Below are positions 44,050 to 56,047 of a stretch of 64,000 bases of DNA, one piece after another. A program made the position numbers and the translations under genes. The notes under the pieces were generated by a model. It was not told the origin of the DNA, searched no databases, and worked only from the letters and a program-made list of their open reading frames with translations. The stretch is from Xanthostigma xanthostigma (lineage: Eukaryota > Arthropoda > Insecta > Raphidioptera > Raphidiidae): contig OY754465.1 of the NCBI GenBank assembly GCA_963575645.1, positions 43,488,401-43,552,400 on the forward strand, in the 5' to 3' direction. Numbering within the stretch: the stretch's first letter is position 1; each line of letters starts with the position of its first letter.

Positions 44050-44116
44050 TGCGCGCACCTGACGGTAATCGAACCCGGTGTGCTATGTCAGCATTCTACC
44101 ACTGAGCAACCAATGC
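44050..44116 (-). pseudogene. tRNA-like relic
   Basis: On the minus strand GCATTGGTTGCTCAGTGGTA and CCGGGTTCGATTACCG resemble the A- and B-box halves of tRNA-Gly. The anticodon region is several bases too short to form a normal arm, so it is a decayed tRNA gene or SINE head. Confidence 0.5.
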
Positions 44117-44287
44117 TTACAAAGAATCGTTATTTATATGGATTATGAGGTTACTAATAGTACAATTTTGTGACCAACTACGTTACATATAGGAAAATCA
44201 ATTTCGTTACATAGGGAAACGAGTTTAAGTACTCCCGTTTTTAAAGAAGTATTCACTTCAACAATATATTGGAAGGTTAATAATAGT

Positions 44288-44917
44288 ATATATGTTACGG
44301 TTAATACGAGAAACTAGTTTATTCGCGAATTAACCGGCTAATACCCGAATTAACCAATACAGCCGGTTATTACCAAAGAAAGAAATATGATTTAACAATT
44401 TTCGCAAATTATTCGGTTAAAACGCGAATTAGACAATATGATCGGTTATATCCGATAGCTCTTGGCTCTTTCGCGAATTAGCCGGATAATATGTTAAGTA
44501 AGCAATTAACCTCAAATTCATAGACGTGCGTATAAGTAGTGAGCTGTAATTTTTATAAAAATAATACAAAAAAACTCGGGTCGCAGTGCGAAACCCTGCC
44601 GACAATATAGTGTATTTGCTTTTATAGGCAGTGTGGCTCTATTGTATGAGCTTAACTTTGTTTTTGAACAAAATAAAAAAATTACCCCTTAATACACCCC
44701 TTAAAACAACATTTTTTTAGTTAATTTTAATACTACATATCAATTCAACATCTGTACCAAATTATATACACCCTTCTGTATGTAAATCTATATCAGTAAA
44801 CTTGTGTTTTCATAAAATTTGTAAGTCCGGTCCTGTGGGGCCGATTTTTTTTAAATTTTAGCGGCACATTTTAATAATTACTAAAGGGTTAAATTTCAAT
44901 TTTGAAACGATTCTGAG

Positions 44918-44948
<31 letters not shown>

Positions 44949-45344
44949 TATATAAACATTTCCAAAAATGGTGCCAAACTTCTTAGAAACTTATGAAACG
45001 TCGAGAAATTTTGGTCCGACCCCTAGGTCCCGCCATCCGACCGACGCCAATAGTGTAAGTGCCTTATGGCAAATACACTAATAACAAATGTTCTCCAAAT
45101 AAAATAAAACAACACTGATAAAAAACAAATACATTTATCATAAAAATAAGAATATGTACCTACTTAGGAATCAAAACTAATGACAATAAACGTTTTATAC
45201 GGTTGCTTTTGGATAATTCGCGTTTTAACCTGCTTGCACTTGATAATAGGCGAAAAAGCGAGAAACTAAGACATATTCGGCATTTATCCTTGACGCCGGT
45301 TAATTTGCGAATAAACTAGTTTCTCGTATTAGCCGTAACATATA
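44288..45344. mobile_element. Long-form GTTACGGTTAATAC element with a nested repeat
   Basis: TATATGTTACGGTTAATACG and its inverted copy (CGTATTAGCCGTAACATATA) bound about 1.06 kb. The ends carry TAGTTTATTCGCGAATTAAC; several degenerate CGCGAATTA / GGCTAATA / CGGTTA motifs follow on the left side. The repeat at 44571-45080 is nested inside. No transposase. Confidence 0.8.
44571..45080. mobile_element. Second copy of the 20.0 kb repeat, nested
   Basis: ACTCGGGTCGCAGTGCGAAA through GGCAAATACACTA, matching 19990-20747 along its length with a shorter interior and a short TA tract (44921-44955). It interrupts the GTTACGGTTAATAC element, so it is the younger of the two. Confidence 0.8.
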
Positions 45345-45674
45345 CACTCGTGCTAGATGCACTTCTCTACGCGCAGAGGTAGAACCATTGGCGGCCGTTG
45401 ACGGGGTGGGGGGCACTAACAAATTATTATTGTAAACTAGGATGTTTAAAGTATTTACAATGTAAGCTTTCCTCCCTCCCAAAATTTATTCTGCCGCCAA
45501 TGGGTAGAAATAGAAAACTCTGGACTGTAGGTAGTTATTATTTGGTTTCTAAAATGTGTTCTTCAATACTTTGAGTGTTTCTAGACGCCTATACTAGGAG
45601 CTCTCAAACTTTCCTTAATACAAGTCTTCTTTATAAATTACATTTTTGGTGCACGATAAAAGTACCAATATCTT

Positions 45675-46048
45675 ATAGTCAGTGTCCGTCGGCAAAAATT
45701 TTACTGACACATACTCTCCCCAAACTTTGTATTTGGCTTCATTAGGCCTAGTCTGACACCTATTTCCTCTATGACTTGTCTTGATTTTGGGGCGTTTTCC
45801 TTCTAAATTTTCTGAAAGATGTCGTTTTGCCAACATGTAAAAATTTATAGATACTGTTTGTTTTTTTATTGGATAGCTTAAAAACTTTAACCAAAACTAC
45901 ATCTTTCAGAAAATTTAGTAGGAAAACGCCCCAAAATCAAGAAAAGTCATAGAGGAAATAGGTGTCAGATTAGGCCTAATGAAGCCATATACAAAGTTTG
46001 GGGAGAGTATGTGTCAGTAAAATTTTTGCCGACGGGCACACTGACTAT
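45675..46048. mobile_element. Foldback MITE
   Basis: Arms of about 145 bp (ATAGTCAGTGTCCGTCGGCA at the left, TGCCGACGGGCACACTGACT at the right, near reverse complements) around a 75-base loop. Includes CCCCAAACTTTGTAT and GGGGCGTTTTCCT in each arm. No coding content. Confidence 0.88.
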
Positions 46049-46555
46049 TAATTATTAAAATGAAAATCTTTAAAAATTATGATATTATAGAAACCAAAAT
46101 TCGAAATTAACTGAAAATAAATGTAATGTGAGTGCTGTACACGCAATATCACAGATTCACGTATAAATTTAAATGTTGGTAGCATGCTAACGAAACACTG
46201 TTCAAGGTCTTTGCTTTATATGTTCCCAAAACCCGGCTTTAGCTATATCGCGCGTGCGCATCGATATCATAGAAATATGTATATGAAATCAAGGAGTCCG
46301 TAACAAATTGAACATTGTAAAAAATATACAGTTGGGCCACTGGCTTAGATCATGTCATTTTTAATTTGATATTCGCATAACGTGCAGTATAAAAACGACC
46401 ATAAATTCAATAATTTAGACAGGCAAGACTGACTTGCTTTTCAATGGCGTAGGTACTTTATTTTGCGAATGAACAAAATGTTGGCAATATTATATAATAA
46501 ATTCAATGTAATGTCTTCATAAGCTATTAAAACCGATCAATGCTATTAATACTTG

Positions 46556-47781
46556 TAGTTAAAGCAATGGTGCGTATTTCAATCGGTGGAAAGCAACCGG
46601 ATGACTCTTGGTATTTGAGTTCCTGAAGCAATTTGGAAACTTTTTTGTTCAGTACCTCATAACCCCAAAATGGAAGGAATCGGAGAAAAGGGGGGGGGGG
46701 GGTCAAAACGTAAAAAAAAATTGTTTAGAAACCAAATGGAAAGGCGGTAGCATTAAAGTACATGTACTCACTATTGTTTAAAAAAATTGTCATCCGAAAC
46801 GTGCGGACGGTTTGCGCGAACCGATTTTTTGAAAATCGGAAAAAAAAAATTGTGTCGCAACCGGTTGCGATTTTGAGGAAAATACTTGTTTTTGTTCAGA
46901 GATGCTGTAAAAAAATTGTCATCCGTTTCTGCTGGACGGATTTTGAGGAATTAAAGGTTGAGTGGCTAAAATTCTCGATTTTTCACTAGCTTTTTTCAAA
47001 CATCATAAAAAAATTGCTAAAATTGTTAAAAACGGATGACGTTTCTTATACATGTTCTCAGAGGGTCCAACTATAATATGTATCAATGTCATCCGTTTTT
47101 ATAACATTTAACCCCATTTTTCAACCCCTTACTTTTGTGCGGTATTAATCAGAATATTGAGGTTAGACTCGTTTCTGATGGCATACAGATAACGTACACA
47201 ACCCCTTTAGGGGTTGAAAAATGAGGTTAAATGTTATAAAAACGGATGACATTGATACATATTATAGTTGGACCCTCTGAGAACATGTATAAGAAACGTC
47301 ATCCGTTTTTAACAATTTTAGCAATTTTTTTATGATGTTTGAAAAAAGCTAGTGAAAAATCGAGAATTTTAGCCACTCAACCTTTAATTCCTCAAAATCC
47401 GTCCAGCAGAAACGGATGACAATTTTTTTACAGCATCTCTGAACAAAAACAAGTATTTTCCTCAAAATCGCAACCGGTTGCGACACAATTTTTTTTTTCC
47501 GATTTTCAAAAAATCGGTTCGCGCAAACCGTCCGCACGTTTCGGATGACAATTTTTTTAAACAATAGTGAGTACATGTACTTTAATGCTACCGCCTTTCC
47601 ATTTGGTTTCTAAACAATTTTTTTTTACGTTTTGACCCCCCCCCCCCTTTTCTCCGATTCCTTCCATTTTGGGGTTATGAGGTACTGAACAAAAAAGTTT
47701 CCAAATTGCTTCAGGAACTCAAATACCAAGAGTCATCCGGTTGCTTTCCACCGATTGAAATACGCACCATTGCTTTAACTA
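46556..47781. repeat. 1.23-kb near-perfect palindrome (foldback element)
   Basis: Arms of 574 bp (46556-47129 and 47208-47781) around a 78-bp loop; no arm difference was noticed by eye. The outer ends are TAGTTAAAGCAATGG / CCATTGCTTTAACTA with TTG on both sides, a possible 3-bp target duplication. The motif CGGATGAC / GTCATCCG occurs several times in each arm, and a G13 / C13 tract sits at matching places. No transposase. Confidence 0.95.
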
Positions 47782-48059
47782 TTGTTAGTATCTATTTCAC
47801 CGGTTTAATTGACGATAAAATAGTAGATATTTCATGTCTCGAATCTCAGTTAAATAGTGAAAATAAAAAGTTTTTAAATTCAGTGAAGCTATGAGCTATC
47901 ATAAGTAGATACTTAGTAGTTTTCTTAACAGTAACAACAATAATAGAGCAATCCAATTGTTATAAATATTCTACAGATTTCTTGCAGATCAGAAGTACAG
48001 TTACAAAAAACATGTACATATCTTTGATTTATTGAAATTAAAAGGACTGAAGTTAGATT

Positions 48060-48330
48060 AACATAAATGCAGCTATTAAACGCTACGCACATGCGAACAT
48101 GGTCTCTACCATACTCCCATACTCTATTCTCCTCACTCAGTGAATCAAAAAAAAAAACTACAACGATATTATACGAAGGCATGTCCACAAGTGTAAGTCA
48201 ATTGTTTCCTACCTCAATATTGTCGGTAGCCTTTTTCTGCGAGTAACTCCAATCTGTTATTTTCGATGTTACATCGCAAAATCCACTTTCATAATTTTTT
48301 CATAACGCGCCAAAAGAAGTATTAAAAAAA
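48060..48330 (-). repeat. Inverted copy of the 38.46 kb repeat
   Basis: CTCACTCAGTGAATC, AATATTGTCGGTAGCC and ATAACGCGCC match 38460-38790 in reverse complement. No coding content. Confidence 0.6.
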
Positions 48331-48509
48331 ATAAAAATTAATGAATGGGTTGAAAAAAATAGAATTTTTGAAATCACGTGAGCAAAAAGCTGCGTCCAAA
48401 AATCTGATATAATTATAACGTGCCTATATCAAAAGACTGTGTATTTCACACTATACACTACAAAAGTAAAACGTATAATTGTAAAAAAAATTAAAAAAAA
48501 AAATGACAC

Positions 48510-48585
48510 CGACCACCGAGATTGAATCTACGACCTTTAGGTTACGAGACTAGAGTTCTGCCTCGCCGCCAGCTTAGCTTAATGT
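48510..48585 (-). pseudogene. tRNA-like relic
   Basis: On the minus strand GCTGGCGGCGAGGCAGAAC has an A-box and GGTCGTAGATTCAATC a B-box; the anticodon position reads CGT. The acceptor ends do not pair well. The A-rich flank suggests a retroposed copy. Confidence 0.4.
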
Positions 48586-49471
48586 TCTGCAGTTGGTTTT
48601 TATAATATATGGTATACGTGCATTGCGACACTTTCGTTACATTTTTAATATCATGAATAGATTTTAGTCTACCGTGCCAAAAGTAGTTTTACTTAAAAAA
48701 GAATCGCGAGCCAGTAAACAAAACGCGCTTAACGGGTTAATATAATAATATTATTATCATCAGTGTGTTATGGTGTAAGTACTACTAGATACCTTATGTG
48801 TAGATGACGTCAACTTCTCCCGTCTAGCGATTTGTCGATTGTTAGTTGTATTTGCGCACATTCAGTACGCTCATCGTCTCCAAGTCGTCGGAGATGATGT
48901 CCAATTGTCCACTATCTAAATTACTACAAGCCACGAATGGTGTCGTTTTTTTTTGTTTTTTTTTTGCTAGTCATTTTTTAAGTCGTGTGTGTTTTGTTAA
49001 TAAAAAAACTAGTAACCTAAAAAGCGTGTTTAAGAATTATCATTAAAAATTTAAATATTTTCGTTGTATTCAATTTAAAATTGTTTACTTATGATAGTCA
49101 ATTTAACACTTTATTTGCCGTCTATGAAAGTCGAGTGATTTTATTTGTGTATATTTCTGTTATTTACGAAGTGTGTTGGATTTAACAGGTTAATATCAGG
49201 AGTGTACTGAAATTATTTAAAGTTACTAGTTCTATTTGCGTTTTGACAGAGATAAAATATATTAAAAACAATTTTCTAAAATTGTTAAATTGAAAAAAAA
49301 ACTTGTAATAGTATTTTGTTTATATCTAGACCTAAAAGTGATACTTTGCTGTACGAGATGTCTATATATTTTATATTTCAGAAGAAAATCATTTTTTGTA
49401 CTAGGAGATCATAGATACTGAACATAAAGCATCGTTGAGGTCGTCCCATATTTTTATGATTTGAAATATCT

Positions 49472-49830
49472 AATGGCGCGTTTGGTCGGGGGTAAAACCT
49501 TGCAATTGGCGCTAAACTTTTATGGAAGGACGTTGTGTTTGCGTGCGAATTGAAAAACATGGCTTTAGTGGAAGATGACATCTAGATCACAAGGCGAATT
49601 TTTGTTTAGTTTAGTGACTAGTATTTCTTTAGATGACAACGCTTGACGCTTGTTTTGTGTATGTGTTGGATTATATAACTTGGTTTTTGTTAGAGGCAAC
49701 TAGATGGCAGGGCAAAATTTACAAGGTGATATTTAGTTACTAGAATTTAGTTAGTTGACAGGGCGAAATTTAGATACCTATTAGAATTTCGCCTAAATGA
49801 CATCAGTCAGGCATCCCCCGACGGCCTACA
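49472..49830. repeat. Second copy of the 7.0 kb repeat
   Basis: GCGTTTGGTCGGGGGTAAAA, GATGACATCTAGATCA and AACTAGATGGCAGGGCAAAA match 7010-7430. It is followed by the tandem array at 49912. Confidence 0.65.
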
Positions 49831-49911
49831 TTTTTTTAAACGCTTTATATTAGTTTGGGTTGTAAATATGTATGTATGTAACTAACTCCGTAACGGAATC
49901 TTTGAGCATAA

Positions 49912-50328
49912 TTTTCACCAATTTCCCGAAGTCTGATTAATTTGAAACTTTGCATACGTATCAAGGACCGATGACAATGCAATAATTTGATAACAGTTTC
50001 CCATTATCCTTATTAGGACCCCCAGGATTAATAAATTCTTTTATAGATCCTCTGTAGTAAACGCTTTATTTTCACCAATTTCCCGAAGTCTGATTAATTT
50101 GAAACTTTGCATACGTATCAAGGACCGATGACAATGCAATAATTTGATAACAGTTTCCCATTATCCTTATTAGGACCCCCAGGATTAATAAATTCTTTTA
50201 TAGATCCTCAGATTAATTTGAAACTTTGCATACGTATCAAGGACCGATGACAATGCAATAATTTGATAACAGTTTCCCATTATCCTTATTAGGACCCCCA
50301 GGATTAATAAATTCTTTTATAGATCCTC
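49912..50328. repeat. Three tandem copies of a ~140-bp unit
   Basis: Units 49912-50052, 50068-50209 and 50210-50328 each contain TGATAACAGTTTCCCATTAT, AGGACCCCCAGGATTAATA and ATAGATCCTC with no difference seen. The first two are full and separated by 15 bases; the third lacks the first 23 bases. High identity points to recent unequal exchange or replication slippage. Confidence 0.92.
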
Positions 50329-50347
50329 AAACTAAAAAGTGAAAAAT

Positions 50348-50563
50348 AAAATATAGTTTAAAAAAAACTAAAAAACACGCTTTATATCGCACTAAAAAGT
50401 AAAAAATAATTGTTTTAAAATAAGCTTAAAAAGCGTTGGGCGCTCGATGTACGAAAATGTGGAACAAAGCGCCCCACGCTTTTTAAGCTTATTTTAAAAC
50501 AATTATTTTTTACTTTTTAGTGCGATATAAAGCGTGTTTTTTAGTTTTTTTTAAACTATATTT
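50348..50563. repeat. 216-bp palindrome
   Basis: ATATAGTTTAAAAAAAACTA and its reverse complement at the right end; CACGCTTTATATCGCACTAA in each arm; GGGCGCT / AGCGCCC near the centre. It directly follows the tandem array and may be the end of the same transposon. Confidence 0.9.
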
Positions 50564-52499
50564 TTTTGTTACATATCAATGTGGATAAGAAGATATTAAA
50601 ATTACAAATAGATTGTGAAACAATTTTTTGAGAATTTTTTTAAGCTTTTCTTGTAATAAAAAAGTTCCAAAAACTGTATTAATTATGCTGTTACCGAAAA
50701 AACGTGAATATATAGAAGATAATATTCAGTCTGTGACTGTGTCCTGCCCAGCGATCTGTCATATTGAAAGCAAAACAGGAGAGAGACAAATTTCTTTCTA
50801 TAGATGAAGAAGTGTCATCATATTATGGTGGTTTATGCTCAATTTTTAAAATCTTAGTGACTAACAAGAATTAAAGAAATATTATATTCGAACATATGGT
50901 ATATGCATATTTATTTAATCCTTGCTAGAAAATAGAGAATGGATATAAAGTAATGATTTAAATTATTAGTTTTTCTTGATAGATTACACTAAAAATTGTT
51001 TTTTATTGCCTCCTTATAATACGCAGTCCGGCTCTGATCGTGCTAACTTGTTATAATTTATTATTCACGAAATTTATAAAATGACCTATCAAATTACCGG
51101 ACATATTCTGATAAATGAAATTAATATAACTTCTACGTATAGTATTGTAAAGAAAATTGCATATTTATTGATTAATTTCTCTGTAGCTATTTAGCAGTTC
51201 TAATAGAAAGTTAATTTTCTTCCGAATCCAAATTTGGTTTCAGCCCACTTTTCCGTTTGACTGGAATCGTGTTGATAGACGAACAGACTTTTTACAAAAG
51301 GCCCATTATTTGCACTCTGGAAACTTTAAAAAGTTATAATATTATGAACGTGACGTTTATTCTATTTTCAATGTGGAGTGGAAAATTGGTCTGAAAAAAT
51401 AATAAATATTCTACCGTGTTTTCAAAAATACTAATAGTTTTAAATTTTAATATTGGCTAGAAAAATCTACTTAAAAGTCTAAAAATCATTTATTAATTAT
51501 AAAATACAAAAATTAAAATCTAACATTAAAATATACTTGTATAATAATGGTCAAATTTTTTAATAGGCAATTCTAAATAGAAACTTTTATATCTAAAAAA
51601 AAAGAAAAATAACAACAGCCCAGCACGATTCGAACCTTTACATTATTAATAAACCGTAGTGTTAATATTCCTCAGCAGTTATTTTAAAGTAAACAAATGT
51701 GACTTTTGGAATGACGAAAATTTTTATATATTGCGAAAAGGGCATTTAATTAAGAATTCATTGTCTTAATCCGGCCCTTAATGCACGGCATCACTGTTTT
51801 TAATAATGATAATAATTATCATAATATGTATGACGATTGCACCATCTCAAAAAAATATTTTGCTATTAAATGAATATTTAATGTTTTCCGTTGGAAAGAA
51901 ATTAAGTTTTTAATTAATAACAAAAATATTTCATCATTTCTAGTAATCTATTACAATCGTGTGAGAATGTTTTTTTTTTAATCAACGAATTTGGAAATAA
52001 TCAATAGGTACTATAATATCTAAGTTTTGTCTTTGTCAAACAATACTTTGAATACATCTAAAATAAACAATATTGAGCAAACAAAATTTAAAATTGTATT
52101 TAAAAAAAAGTATTTTAATTGAAAATGATCTTCAAAAGCATATTATTATCATTTTATATGCTTCTGACTGAGCTAAGTGCATAATTAGTGTAAAATGTGC
52201 ATTAATTTTAAGTGCTTTCACATTTTGACTGGACTTCATCATTAACATCAGTGCCTGACCTTGGAAAATTCTCTTGAATAATAAACAATTGAATTTATAT
52301 TTATGTTTATACATTATTAAAATGTTTTTAACCTATAACAATATTATTAACAGTTGTGCAAAAAATACCATCAACTTGTCGATGATATTTAAACAACGTG
52401 CCACATTTTTATCAGTAACACATTTCGTGTAGAAATTCTCTGTCCAGCGTCCAGTTTAATGAGACATGAACTGTATAAACACTGCGAGTGGAATATGTG
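50564..52499. other. Gene-free stretch
   Basis: AT-rich. 51000-51040 (CGCAGTCCGGCTCTGATCG) and 51220-51290 are worn pieces of repeats found elsewhere in the window. A tRNA-like relic lies at 51610-51672 on the minus strand (B-box GGTTCGAATC, isoleucine-like anticodon arm). Nothing else recognised. Confidence 0.5.
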
Positions 52500-52562
52500 A
52501 TGGGTAATATCAACGGACACTGTTGCGCGTATTTTGCCACACATTCGAAGATGAAACAAAAG
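52500..52562 (+). CDS. Candidate first coding exon, possible N-myristoylated protein
   Basis: ATG opens 21 codons, MGNINGHCCAYFATHSK then MKQK, ending at a donor AAG/GTAAAT in phase 0. MGN at the start with paired cysteines nearby is the pattern of N-myristoylation plus palmitoylation, as in several membrane-tethered proteins (cyclin-Y, for example, opens MGN with CC). No later exon was found in the window. Short, so it may be chance. Confidence 0.35.
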
Positions 52563-53482
52563 GTAAATAATGTTTTATTCAGTTATTTAAATTCTATTGC
52601 AAACTACTTATATTTTGAAACGCAGTGACTGACGCAAGAGGTTTTAGCTCACTGATATGAACCCTGAATTTTAGGATGTTAAGGCTTGTCTGAGCGTAAA
52701 AAATTGTTTAAAAAAAAAACGATTATATTGAAGTTAATAGACTTCGATTGGCACCATAAGAGGCCGTCCATTCATTTCGTGAGCTCAAAATAAGGGAAGG
52801 GGGGGTCGGCCAAATCTCAACGATATCATTTAAACGGAGTGGAGGATAGCCACGTCATATGCCACCTCATATATGAGAGATTATTATCAATTACTATTTT
52901 TTGTTAGGGTAGTTGGCATATGACCACGACTATCCTCAGATGAAAATATTTTCTTATTTCATACTTTTTAGTAGTCGGGTTTTAGTTTTTGAACTTTTTT
53001 TTTGTTAGAAATGTTTTGTTTTTTAATTAGACTAACCCTGACTGTAGTTGACATTTTTAGAAAAGCAGCGGTGCAGTTACAGGTTATAGCATTGTTGAAT
53101 AATGAAGCATTGACCGTATAATTGGTGTATGAACAGTGGCTTGCAGTACGGCGCGGCGGTACCAAGCTTTTAAAAATATTTTTTTTGCACACTCTTATAA
53201 GTTACAGAGTGTCATATTTGTGCAGCGTTCGCGAAATGACATATTAAATACTAGTGCTGTAAAGTTGCGTACATTTAAATAAAAGAAACGTAGTCGTGCG
53301 AGCATTTTAATAATAAATCATATAATTATGACACGCGCAACCGCAGGCGACTACAACGCAACCTACTTTTAGAACTGACGTTTGTTCGGAAGTTAACTGT
53401 CATAAATTTTGAAAATCAATTAAAAATCAGCTATTTTATGAGGTACGTAAAAAAATACTGTATATTTCATATTTTCATTTTA

Positions 53483-53845
53483 TTATTTACTAGCGGTCCC
53501 GCCCGGTGTCACCCGGGTGCAAAAGAACGAATGGGGGAGATAAGTATACGCACGTTCATCTTAGTTTACCGAGATAAATGTTGAGTCCAAACACGATGAT
53601 TGGAGTTACCGTTTAAAAATTTTTGTCGGGCGGACAAACTTTGAGATATATTTTGCAACATTTTGCATTGATGCTCCACTCCTATTGGTTGTAGCATGAT
53701 ATTATATAGCCTATAGCCTTCCTCGATAAATGGAATATCCAACAAAAAAAATGTTTTCAATTCGAACCAGTAGATCCTGAGATTAGCGCGTTCAACCAAA
53801 CAACTAAACAAACTCTTCAGCTTTACATATTTGTATAGATTAACA
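53483..53845. repeat. Repeat with GTCCCGCCCGGTGTCACCC, also near 55.8 kb
   Basis: CACCCGGGTGCAAAAGAACG and CGTTCATCTTAGTTTACCGA recur in reverse complement at 55830-55910. These look like end segments of a common insect transposon; the family was not identified. Confidence 0.6.
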
Positions 53846-53905
53846 CTAAATTGACAATTCAGTTGATATTTGCATCAGTTCTCGAATTAGAACATGGATG
53901 CACAG

Positions 53906-54455
53906 CAGCGTTGCCAGACGTCCCGATTTTGGCGGGACGTCCCGATTTTTAAATCAAAATTAAATGTCCCTAGCGGGACAGGCTCAGTCCCGCTTTTCGG
54001 GGATAACTTTAAAAGAAGTTAAATCTTTACAGAAATATCATGAATAAGTAATTCTTATAAAAAATTATTCTCTTATTGTGAATTGCAATTTGTAACACTC
54101 ACTCCACAGACTATTGTTTGAAACGCCATATTTTTCTAATGAATAAAACTTTTTTGATTTCTGTTTTTTTTTTTTTTTATTCTGAAGACGAATAAGACTC
54201 AACTATTATTTAACGATAGGCTAAATCTGATTTAAAATATTACATTTTTATTAAAATACATTTTCTATGGCTATTTTTGCTATCTATTGTCACGCAAACG
54301 TAATTTAAATTCAAATAAAAAGATAAATAGGTATTTGAAAACTTCTGATTATATACGTTTTTTTACTATGTCCCGCTTTCGACGAAAGAATTCCGCTGTT
54401 TTCACTCAAAGAGTTCCAAAATCCCGACTTGGCAAAAAAAAAACTGGCAACGCTG
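53906..54455. mobile_element. hAT-like non-autonomous transposon
   Basis: CAGCGTTGCCAGACG and CTGGCAACGCTG ends with a perfect 8-bp duplication ATGCACAG (53898-53905 and 54456-54463). Subterminal GTCCCGATTTT motifs are repeated near both ends. No transposase. Confidence 0.9.
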
Positions 54456-55204
54456 ATGCACAGACTTACTGGGATCAAAGACCACTCGAAAAGATTATGA
54501 GGTAAAGGCGGGCATGTATTGTAATTATTTTTGTGATCAATTCAGTTTTGTGACTCCGCGCCACTGCAAGAATAATATGATTTGACACGGACAGTCGTCA
54601 GACATTACAATTAATTAACAATGCACAACATACATACGACCTCGGCGTGGGCAGACAATTAACCTGTCAGTCAGTTGGGTCGCTCTACCCAATAACCAAA
54701 TGTGTCATAATTTAATCATTTAATTTGTTATTTAACGCGCACACGAGCCACAGTATACTAGCGGTCTTCGGGAGAAACTAGTGATGGGATATTTCGAGTG
54801 AAAACTATTCGATTATTAAAATATGTATCTCGAGAGGCTAAAATCATTCGAATTAATTGTATATCTATGAGTTACGACTTACGTTACAATCTCCAATAAT
54901 AAATTATTATTCTACGCTCTTTCTTTTTCTCTTTGAAACACTGTATGTAAGTGTCTCTCTCAGATTATCATCAGCTGGCCTACTCACAGCATTTTACCAG
55001 TATTGAATGTGATTACTTACGTCTGTTATCTGCCCCTGTTCTATGAAACACCGCATGCGGACGACACACCCACGTCTTCTATACTAGTCTATACTACTAT
55101 TATGAAGAGAAAAGATTTGTATTTTTGTTTGTAATGAATAAACTCAAAACTACTGGACCGATTTTAAAAATTCTTTCACTAAGGCGTAAAAAATATATAA
55201 TATA

Positions 55205-55745
55205 ATGCCGGCACTTCACATGGCTATTTGTATTTGTGTATTTGGCATATTTGGCAAACAATTACCAAGTGTGGAGGGTCTATTTGACAAAGTGTTGGCC
55301 TTATTTGCCTATTTGACAAATAAGGCCAATACCAAATATGCGTTACCGTGCGCTTGTCGGTTTTTCGAGGCACATCAAAGGAGTCAAATAGGCAAATACG
55401 GCAAATAAACCGTCCACACAATGGCTATATTCAGAAGCGCACGCGTCGTGAACCTGTGCGGACGTGCAGTATGTTGGTGTTGGTGCTGTGAGCGAGAACA
55501 GGAACTACTATTGAAAATGAATTGGGACAATGAAACTAGCACAGTTTCATTGTCCCAATTCATTTTCAATTCCTGGAATTTTGAACCTTGCGTTCTACTG
55601 CCAAATGTTTGTGTGTTTGCTATTTGACTGCCATGTGTAGATGGTCATATTTGCCTCTATTTGCATGTTTGTCTTGAACGTCGTATATTTTGCCAAATAC
55701 AACAAACACCCAATAGCGAACACGAATAGCCATGTGAAGTGCCAC
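55205..55745. mobile_element. Inverted-repeat transposon with a nested palindrome
   Basis: TGCCGGCACTTCACATGGCT at the left and AGCCATGTGAAGTGCCACC at the right, with ATTTGGCATATTTGGCAAA-type motifs repeated inside. A perfect 62-bp hairpin (GAATTGGGACAATGAAACT and its complement, 55511-55572) sits in the middle. Confidence 0.85.
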
Positions 55746-55967
55746 CTTAAAACAAAATTTGTCCGTCCGACACAAACTTTTGAACGATAACTCCGATCAT
55801 CATGAAATTTGGACATAAAATTCATCTCGGTAAACTAAGATGAACGTGCGTACTCATGCCCCTCCCCCCATTCGTTTTTTTTGCACCCGGGTGAAACCGG
55901 GACGGACCGCTTATATACTCGTATATAATAAAACGCGAGATAAATTAATTTGTTATAATAATATTAT

Positions 55968-56047
55968 GTACTATGCGAATGGAAATACAATTATTCGATC
56001 TGTCTGCATAGACAGATCGAATAATTGTGTTTCCACTCGCATAGTAC
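55968..56047. repeat. 80-bp palindrome
   Basis: GTACTATGCGAATGGAAATA pairs with its near reverse complement at the right; the centre is GATCTGTCTGCATAGACAGA. Only a few mismatches. Likely a very short MITE. Confidence 0.85.

Noticed and set aside
46762-47576. Two identical 75-codon ORFs on opposite strands
   Set aside because: They are the two arms of the 1.23-kb palindrome and have no recognisable domain.
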